Shown in pieces: positions 58,494 through 64,000 of a DNA stretch of 64,000 nucleotides. The translations under genes were made by a program, and so were the position numbers. Source of the DNA: Bacteroidales bacterium (GTDB lineage Bacteria > Bacteroidota > Bacteroidia > Bacteroidales > UBA932); assembly GCA_017535125.1 (NCBI GenBank), contig JAFXUS010000002.1:1-64000 (forward strand), given 5' to 3'. The notes beneath the pieces are model-generated. The model did no database searches. It saw only the letters and a list, made by a program, of their open reading frames with translations, and was not told the DNA's origin. The stretch's first letter is position 1. Every line of letters starts with the position of its first letter.

Positions 58494-59432
58494 CTACAGC
58501 AGGAAGAACAGGGAGACGCCGATCATGCTGACGGTCACGCCGAGGATTTCCTTCGGCGTGATCTTTTGTTTGTAGATCAGGGCGTAGGGGAGGATGATGA
58601 GCACGGGGGTGAGGGCCATCAGGGTGGAGGCGATGCCGGCGCGGGCGTACTGTACGGCCATGAGCGACAGCGACACGCCAATGAAGGGCCCGAAGAGGGT
58701 GGTGAGGCCTGTGAAGCGCATCCCGGCGCGGTCCTTCAGGGCGGCGCGAAGCTGCGGCAATTGGCCCAGGAGGGCCATCCAGACGAAGAAGCCGACCATG
58801 CCCGTGAGGGAACGTATCATCGTAGACGCGAAAGGCATGGCCCAGCTGAACGCCTCCGGCGCATCCGCGGGCAGTGCCGCCTCGTAGTGCTGCATGCCGA
58901 TCTTGCTGAGCACGAGTCCCACGCCCTGTCCCATGCCGGCGCCGACGCCGAGCAGCACGCCCTTCAGCGGCAGCTTCAGCGAGAGCCGGTGTCCGTCCTG
59001 CGAGCGGCTGAGGATGGAGATGGCGATACCCGACAGGGTGACGGCCATCGCGAGCCAGGAGCGCCAGGACAGCGTTTCGCCGAGCAGGGCCCAGCCCGCG
59101 ATGGCGGCGAAGAGGGGCGCGAGCGTCATGAAAAGCTGCCCGAATCGGGCGCCGATCACGACGTAGGAATTGAAGAGGCAGAAGTCGCCGAAAACGTAGC
59201 CCACCAGGGCCGAGAGGCCCATCCAGAGCCAGGTCCTGCCGTCGGCGAATGCCGGGTAAGGATGTCCGATGACGATCCACAGCAGGCCTGCGAGCAGGAC
59301 GGCGGAGAGGATCATGCGGAAGAGGTTGGTGCTCATGGCGCCGATGCGCCGGCTGGCCTCGTTGGCGAAAAGCGCCGTCGCGGTCCAGGTCACGGCGACG
59401 ACAAGCGAAATGATTTCTCCCAGATACTGCAT
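58494..59432 (-). CDS. EamA/DMT-family transporter
   Basis: A 312-residue inner-membrane protein with about ten hydrophobic helices in two EamA repeats (MQYLGEIISLVVAVTWTATALFANEA and LPLKGVLLGVGAGMGQGVGLVLSK openings; GWALLGETLSWRSWLAMAV at the end of the first). Drug/metabolite transporters export amino acids, sugars or drugs; the cargo is unknown here. The frame stays open far upstream through the antisense of the next gene; ATG 59432 fits both the family N-terminus and the promoter at 59455. Confidence 0.85.
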   Translation of the reverse strand: MQYLGEIISLVVAVTWTATALFANEASRRIGAMSTNLFRMILSAVLLAGLLWIVIGHPYPAFADGRTWLWMGLSALVGYVFGDFCLFNSYVVIGARFGQLFMTLAPLFAAIAGWALLGETLSWRSWLAMAVTLSGIAISILSRSQDGHRLSLKLPLKGVLLGVGAGMGQGVGLVLSKIGMQHYEAALPADAPEAFSWAMPFASTMIRSLTGMVGFFVWMALLGQLPQLRAALKDRAGMRFTGLTTLFGPFIGVSLSLMAVQYARAGIASTLMALTPVLIILPYALIYKQKITPKEILGVTVSMIGVSLFFLL

Positions 59433-59454
59433 GCGGATACTTACTAACGGTGCG

Positions 59455-59462
59455 CAAAAATA
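59455..59462 (-). promoter_or_regulatory. -7 promoter element of the DMT transporter gene
   Basis: TATTTTTG on the minus strand, 22 nt before the ATG at 59432. Confidence 0.6.
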
Positions 59463-59476
59463 CAAAAGAAATTCAG

Positions 59477-59484
59477 TATATTTG
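59477..59484 (+). promoter_or_regulatory. -7 promoter element of the dcu-type gene
   Basis: TATATTTG, 29 nt before the ATG at 59514, divergent from the DMT promoter. Confidence 0.65.
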
Positions 59485-59513
59485 CATATCACACGCTGAT
59501 TAATAACGCTTCT

Positions 59514-60890
59514 ATGTCTCTCGTCATGATTATCGAACTGCTGATCGTGCTGGCCGCCCTCTATGTCGGCTCGCGCTACGGCAGCCTGGCGCTCGGCGCC
59601 ATTTCCGGCATCGGTCTCGCCATCCTCGTGTTCGGCTTCGGCCTCAAGCCCGGCACGCCGCCCACGGACGTTATTTATATCATCATCGCCGCCGTGACCT
59701 GCGCGGGTACGCTGCAGGCGTCCGGCGGTATGGACTGGATGATCCAGGTGGCCGAGAAGATGCTGCGCAAGCACCCGGACCATATCACCTTCCTGGGACC
59801 GCTGACGACCTTTTTCCTGACGGTGCTGGTGGGTACGGGCCATGTAGTTTATACCATTATGCCCATCATCTGCGACATCGCGCTCAAGAAGAATATCCGG
59901 CCGGAGCGCCCCTGCGGCGTGTCCTCCATCGCTTCGCAGGTGGGCATCACCTGCTCGCCGATCGCCGCCGCCGTGGTTGCCTTCGTGACGATTTCCAACG
60001 CCAACGGCTTCATGGTCAGCATCCCGCAGGTGCTGATGGTCACGATTCCTTCCTGCCTCTGCGGCCTGATGTGCGCCGCGCTGGCATCCTACAAGCGCGG
60101 CAAAGACCTGGACAAGGACGCCGATTTCATCATGCGCAAGGAGGATCCCGAATTGTACAAGTACATGTATGGCAATAACGCCACCACGCTGGACAAGGTG
60201 ATCAGTAAGGAAGCCAAGGCTTCCGTGTTCATTTTCCTGGGCGCGCTGCTCGTCATCGTGGGCTTCGCATTCTGCCAGATGATCCACGTGCAGGACGGCC
60301 GCACGCTGGCGGAGGCCATCAACCTGCCGAAGATGAACATCATCATCCAGATCATCATGCTGACGGCCGCGGCCGCGAACATTATGTTCTGCAAGGCGCA
60401 GCCCAAGAAGGCCGTCGGCGGCGCCGTGTGGCAGTCCGGCATGGTGGCCGTGGTGGCCATCTACGGCATCGCCTGGCTGGCAGACACCTATTTCGGCAAC
60501 TACCTGGACGAGATGAAGCTGATGCTGGCCGACCTTGTGACGAACTATCCCTGGTCCATCGCCTTCGTGTTCTTCCTCGTGTCCGTGCTGATCAACAGCC
60601 AGGGCGCCGTGGTCGTGGCGATGCTGCCGCTCGCGTATGAGCTGGGCATCGCTGGGCCGGTACTGCTGGGCGTGCTGCCGAGCGTGTACGGTTATTTCTT
60701 CATCCCGAATTATCCTTCGGACATCGCTACGGTCAACTTCGACCGTTCCGGCACGACCAAGATCGGCAAGTACCTGCTCAACCACAGTTTCATGATGCCG
60801 GGCCTGATTTGCGTCATCGTGTCCACCGTGGTGGGTTATCTTGTTACAAATGTAGCCTTCCACGGTTACTTCATGAGTTTCGTCCACTAG
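59514..60890 (+). CDS. Anaerobic C4-dicarboxylate transporter (DcuA/DcuB family)
   Basis: A 458-residue inner-membrane carrier with about 12 helices. Signatures: LYVGSRYGSLALGAISGIGLAILVF, CAGTLQASGGMDWMIQVAEKML, FLTVLVGTGHVVYTIMPII and GITCSPIAAAVVAF, all typical of Dcu antiporters that exchange fumarate or aspartate for succinate during anaerobic growth. Fits a fermenter that reduces fumarate and excretes succinate, as Bacteroidales do. Confidence 0.92.
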   Translation: MSLVMIIELLIVLAALYVGSRYGSLALGAISGIGLAILVFGFGLKPGTPPTDVIYIIIAAVTCAGTLQASGGMDWMIQVAEKMLRKHPDHITFLGPLTTFFLTVLVGTGHVVYTIMPIICDIALKKNIRPERPCGVSSIASQVGITCSPIAAAVVAFVTISNANGFMVSIPQVLMVTIPSCLCGLMCAALASYKRGKDLDKDADFIMRKEDPELYKYMYGNNATTLDKVISKEAKASVFIFLGALLVIVGFAFCQMIHVQDGRTLAEAINLPKMNIIIQIIMLTAAAANIMFCKAQPKKAVGGAVWQSGMVAVVAIYGIAWLADTYFGNYLDEMKLMLADLVTNYPWSIAFVFFLVSVLINSQGAVVVAMLPLAYELGIAGPVLLGVLPSVYGYFFIPNYPSDIATVNFDRSGTTKIGKYLLNHSFMMPGLICVIVSTVVGYLVTNVAFHGYFMSFVH

Positions 60891-60937
60891 GATTCTTTGT
60901 TTTTATTGCTATCTTTCGGAAGTTAACTGATCATACC

Positions 60938-62173
60938 GTGAAAACCATTTTTCGAATCCTGACTTTTTTGTGCCTGTTGGCCGGTCCCGTGGCCTTCGGA
61001 CAGACTGATACGCTGCGCTATTCCGTGCGCGGCACCGTCGTGGACGCGATCGGCGGCAAGCCGCTGGGCTACGTGTCCGTGACCCTTCCCGGTACCAACT
61101 ATGCGACCGTGACCAATCAGGACGGCGTTTTCGTGATCAAATCCGACACGGCACCGCGTTTCGTGTCCTTCTCGCTGATGGGTTATAAATCGCAGACCGT
61201 CCCGGCCGATCATGAGCAGATGATGCGCATCCAGCTGAATCGCGGACAGTTCACGCTCGATCCTGCCCGGGTGGTCACCGGAGATCCGCTGACCATCCTC
61301 CGGGATGCCATCTACAAGATTACGGTGAACTGCCCCGACCAGGCGGAACTGTTCGACTGCTTCTACCGCGAGACCGTCCAGAAGCGCCAGCGCTTCATCT
61401 ACGTCTCCGAAGCGGTCACCAAGATGTACAAGACGCCGTTCCGGGTCAATTTCGGCCGTGATCGCGCCGCGGTGGAGAAGAGCCGCCTGCTCACGAGCCC
61501 CCGCAAGTCCGACACCCTGTCCGTCAAGGTCCTCGGCGGCCCCGTGCAGGCCGTGGATCTGGATCTGGTCAAGACGCGCCAGTTCTTCCTGGACGAGGAG
61601 TACCTGGAGATGTTCCACCTGGAGATGATGGACCCCGTGATGCTGGACGACCGCCGTCAGTTCGTCATCCGGCTCACGCCCATCGAGCAGAAGGAATTCG
61701 CACTGCATGAGGGAACGATCTACATCGACCAGGAGACGATGTCCTTCTCGCGCATCGAGATGTCCCTGGACGTGTCCGACCCCGAGAAAGCCACCCGCGC
61801 GATGCTGATCAGCAAACCGATGGACATCCGATTCCGGCCCAAGGAAATGTCGCTGCTGCTGAACTACAAGCGGGAGGACGGCAAGAGCCGCCTGAGCTAC
61901 GCCCGCACGGTTTTCCGTTTCAACTGCAATGCCCGCAAGCGTGTGTTCAACACGGATTATACGGCCATCGTGGAGATGGTGGTCACCAACCGCTATTCCG
62001 GCGAAGCCGTGCTGCCGATCGACCGTAAGGAGGCCTTCCGCAGCAACGACATCCTGGCGGACAAGACGCAGGCCTATTTCGATCCGGATTTCTGGAAGGA
62101 CTACAACATCATCGAACCGACCGAAAGTCTTGAAAACGCCATCGGCAGACTGAAGCGGGGAGAGAGCAATTAG
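60938..62173 (+). CDS. Carboxypeptidase-regulatory-like domain protein, exported
   Basis: A 411-residue protein with a signal peptide (FLCLLAGPVAFGQ), a CarboxypepD_reg-like beta-sandwich (SVRGTVVDAIGGKPLGYVSVTLPG to QTVPADHEQMMRIQL, about residues 28-110) and a longer C-terminal region starting ILRDAIYKITVNCPDQAELF with the DCFYRE motif seen in DUF5686-like Bacteroidetes proteins. No barrel domain follows, so it is shorter than DUF5686 members. Start GTG 60938 gives a proper signal peptide. Role unknown; probably periplasmic or outer-membrane linked. Confidence 0.8.
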   Translation: MKTIFRILTFLCLLAGPVAFGQTDTLRYSVRGTVVDAIGGKPLGYVSVTLPGTNYATVTNQDGVFVIKSDTAPRFVSFSLMGYKSQTVPADHEQMMRIQLNRGQFTLDPARVVTGDPLTILRDAIYKITVNCPDQAELFDCFYRETVQKRQRFIYVSEAVTKMYKTPFRVNFGRDRAAVEKSRLLTSPRKSDTLSVKVLGGPVQAVDLDLVKTRQFFLDEEYLEMFHLEMMDPVMLDDRRQFVIRLTPIEQKEFALHEGTIYIDQETMSFSRIEMSLDVSDPEKATRAMLISKPMDIRFRPKEMSLLLNYKREDGKSRLSYARTVFRFNCNARKRVFNTDYTAIVEMVVTNRYSGEAVLPIDRKEAFRSNDILADKTQAYFDPDFWKDYNIIEPTESLENAIGRLKRGESN

Positions 62174-62208
62174 TTCCGTGTTTTCTTGTAATCTTGACCG
62201 GAATAAAT

Positions 62209-62216
62209 TATATTTG
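62209..62216 (+). promoter_or_regulatory. -7 promoter element of iorAB inside an inverted repeat
   Basis: TATATTTG, 22 nt before the iorA ATG. It is flanked by ACCGGAA (62197) and TTCCGGT (62217), an inverted repeat that could be an operator. Confidence 0.6.
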
Positions 62217-62238
62217 TTCCGGTTAGTTTTTGTGTATC

Positions 62239-63885
62239 ATGTCAGAGAAACGCTTGCTTTTGGGCGATGAAGCCGTGGCATTAGGCGCTTTGCATGCCGG
62301 TCTGTCCGGCGTCTATGCCTATCCCGGCACGCCGTCGACCGAAATTACCGAATACATCCAGCAGAGTCCGTTCGCGCGGGAGCGCGGCGTGCGCAGCCGT
62401 TGGTGCACCAACGAGAAGACGGCCATGGAGGCCGCCCTCGGCATGTCGTACGCCGGCAAGCGCGCCCTTGTGTGTATGAAGCACGTGGGCATGAACGTGT
62501 GCGCGGACGCCTTCGTGAACGCCGCCGTCACGGGCGTGAAGGGCGGCCTGGTGGTGCTGGCTGCCGATGACCCGTCGATGCATTCTTCGCAGAACGAGCA
62601 GGATTCCCGCTTCTACGGGAAATTCGCCCTCGTGCCCGTGCTGGAGCCGTCCGACCAGCAGGAAGCCTATGACATGATGGCGGTCGCGTTCGCGCTCTCC
62701 GAGTCGCTGAAACTGCCCGTGCTGATGCGTCTGGTCACGCGCCTGGCGCATTCCCGTGCCGCCGTGGCGGTGGGGGAGCCGCTCGCGCAGAACGCCCTGG
62801 ATCCCGATTCCGAGCGCACGCACTGGGTGCTGCTGCCCGGCAACGCCAAGCGGCAGTATGCCTCGCTCGTGGCAAAGCAGCCGGAGATCCTCGGCCTCGC
62901 CGAGGCATCGTCGTACAATTGCTTGGAGATCCCCAATCAGGTCGGGGATGACTCAAAAAATAGTCATTCCGGGCTTGACCCGGAATCTCCAACAACTGGA
63001 ATTATCGCCTCCGGCATTGCTTATAATTATGTCCGCGAAGCCGCTCCGGCGGGGAAATTCCCGCTGCTGAAGCTCTCGCAATACCCTCTTCCCGCGAAGC
63101 AGATCCGCGAACTGGCGGCGCATTGCAGCCGCATCCTCGTGGTCGAGGACGGCCAGCCCTTCGTTGAAGAGCAGGTCCGTGCGCTGCTGGGGGCAGGCTA
63201 TCCCGTTTGCGGGCGCCTGACCGGCGACCTGCCCCGCACCGGCGAACTGACGCCGGACTGCGTGGCAGCGGCGCTCGGCGTGCCCTGCGGTCCCGCCTTC
63301 GCCCCGGCCCGCAACCTCGCCCCGCGTCCGCCCCAGCTCTGCCAGGGCTGCGGCCACCGCGACGTCTATACGGCGCTGAACCAGGTGGCCGCGGAGTATC
63401 CGGATGCCCGCATCTTCGGCGACATCGGCTGCTACACCCTCGGCGCGCTGCCGCCGTTCCGCGCCATCGATACCTGCGTGGACATGGGTGCGTCCATCAC
63501 CATGGCCAAGGGAGCCGCCGACGCCGGCGTGTATCCTGCCATCGCCGTGATCGGCGACTCTACCTTCACGCATTCCGGCATGACCGGCCTGCTGGATGCC
63601 GTCAACGACGGCTCCGACATCACGGTCATCATCAGCGACAACCTCACGACCGCCATGACCGGCGGACAGGATTCTGCGGGCACGCATAAGTTCGAGGCCA
63701 TCTGCCTCGCCCTGGGCGTGGAGCGTGAGCACCTGCACGTGGTCGTGCCCCTGCCGGCGAACATGCCGGAGATTACGCGCATCCTGCGCGAGGAAATCAA
63801 TTACCACGGCGTGTCCGTCATCATTCCGCAGCGCGAGTGCATGCAGACGCTCGGCCGCAAGCTCCGTCAGAAAAAGCAGCAGTAG
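62239..63885 (+). CDS. iorA: Indolepyruvate ferredoxin oxidoreductase alpha subunit with palindrome-encoded insert
   Basis: A 548-residue thiamine-diphosphate enzyme subunit that oxidatively decarboxylates aryl pyruvates to acyl-CoAs, reducing ferredoxin. LLLGDEAVALGALHAGLSGVYAYPGTPSTEI is the pyrimidine-side start, and LCQGCGHRDVYTAL to FGDIGCYTLGALPP, GDSTFTHSGMTGL form the ThDP-binding half. The C-terminal 2x[4Fe-4S] domain of many IorA proteins is absent. Just before GIIASGIAYNYV a stretch of about 22 residues (IPNQVGDDSKN, then HSGLDPES) is encoded by two palindromes. The frame is intact; iorB starts 2 nt downstream. Confidence 0.88.
   Translation: MSEKRLLLGDEAVALGALHAGLSGVYAYPGTPSTEITEYIQQSPFARERGVRSRWCTNEKTAMEAALGMSYAGKRALVCMKHVGMNVCADAFVNAAVTGVKGGLVVLAADDPSMHSSQNEQDSRFYGKFALVPVLEPSDQQEAYDMMAVAFALSESLKLPVLMRLVTRLAHSRAAVAVGEPLAQNALDPDSERTHWVLLPGNAKRQYASLVAKQPEILGLAEASSYNCLEIPNQVGDDSKNSHSGLDPESPTTGIIASGIAYNYVREAAPAGKFPLLKLSQYPLPAKQIRELAAHCSRILVVEDGQPFVEEQVRALLGAGYPVCGRLTGDLPRTGELTPDCVAAALGVPCGPAFAPARNLAPRPPQLCQGCGHRDVYTALNQVAAEYPDARIFGDIGCYTLGALPPFRAIDTCVDMGASITMAKGAADAGVYPAIAVIGDSTFTHSGMTGLLDAVNDGSDITVIISDNLTTAMTGGQDSAGTHKFEAICLALGVEREHLHVVVPLPANMPEITRILREEINYHGVSVIIPQRECMQTLGRKLRQKKQQ
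62926..62989. repeat. Head-to-head palindromic element pair inside iorA
   Basis: 62926-62952 is an inverted copy (GAGATCCCCAATC...GGGGATGAC) and 62963-62989 a direct copy (GTCATTCCGGGC...GGAATCTC), separated by ten AT-rich bases. Translated in frame at the joint of the two IorA halves. Confidence 0.85.
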
Positions 63886-63887
63886 CC

Positions 63888-64000
63888 ATGAAGATCGATA
63901 TCAAACTTTCCGGCGTCGGAGGGCAGGGAATCCTCTCGATTGCGACCGTTATCGGTGAGGCCGCCACGGCCGCGGGCCTGCAGCTCAAGCAGGCGGAGGT
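63888..64000 (+). CDS. iorB: Indolepyruvate ferredoxin oxidoreductase beta subunit (3' part outside window)
   Basis: The first 37 complete codons are visible: MKIDIKLSGVGGQGILSIATV, the glycine-rich GVGGQG motif that opens the gamma-type domain of 2-oxoacid:ferredoxin oxidoreductases, and KQAEV at the window edge. It follows iorA by 2 nt and forms the heterodimer with it. Confidence 0.9.
   Translation, partial: MKIDIKLSGVGGQGILSIATVIGEAATAAGLQLKQAE

Noticed and set aside
58494..60887. A 797-residue minus-strand frame including the DMT transporter
   Set aside because: Only the last 312 residues are transporter-like. The upstream part is antisense to the dcu-type gene and crosses two promoters.

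Overview
The window reads as one contiguous piece of chromosome from a GC-rich (roughly 60% by eye) member of the Bacteroidales, probably gut-associated. The evidence is the TAnnTTTG -7 promoter element in front of most transcription units, a short primary sigma factor without region 1.1, fimbrillin-type lipoproteins, a TamB-tsaD divergent pair, BlaI/M56 regulators and a small-type SRP RNA. I cannot name a species; high-GC lineages near Rikenellaceae or Cryptobacteroides are my guess.

Layout. 1-13.7 kb: rsmI-like (partial), tamB, tsaD, two flavoproteins, a GDSL hydrolase, SRP RNA, cytidine deaminase, mnmA, an M28 peptidase and an AlkD-like protein. 13.8-21.1 kb: a BASS transporter, GNAT, a zinc peptidase, tRNA-Thr, a cysteine desulfidase family protein, nhaA, an exonuclease and dnaN. 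21.2-29.7 kb: htrA/degQ, rpoD, argS, ygiQ, a small acidic protein, a ClC channel and dtd, all on the plus strand. 29.7-38.8 kb, minus strand: a glycosyltransferase operon with a decayed paralogue, a BlaI-M56/TonB-TPR operon, tex and a dolichol-phosphate-mannose-synthase-like enzyme. 38.9-44.4 kb: tRNA-Ser, then an operon pairing hypB and hypA with a large Fe-S flavoprotein and two membrane proteins, with no hydrogenase in view. 44.5-47.3 kb: a broken lipoprotein gene, a porin-like protein, tRNA-Val, tmRNA and a VanX-like peptidase. 47.4-56.7 kb: an OmpA-family protein followed by five fimbrillin-type lipoproteins. 56.8-64 kb: a small repeat protein, a CobW GTPase, a DMT transporter, a C4-dicarboxylate carrier, a carboxypeptidase-regulatory-domain protein and iorAB (iorB partial).

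The two most interesting signals are these. (1) Two of the fimbrillin-operon proteins end in, or contain, a 180-bp block that is nearly invariant except at NNY codons changed at positions 1 and 2. This is the footprint expected of adenine-specific mutagenesis by a diversity-generating retroelement whose reverse transcriptase and template repeat are not in this window. (2) A family of short palindromes (GTCAT-stem-loop-stem-ATCTC/T) with covarying stems is scattered through the window. Two head-to-head pairs sit in frame inside conserved enzyme genes (AlkD-like and IorA), much like the palindromic elements known from Rickettsia proteins.

Starts were chosen by eye from promoter position and family N-termini. 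Family names rest on remembered motifs, not on a search. Long antisense frames are abundant because of the GC content and were ignored.
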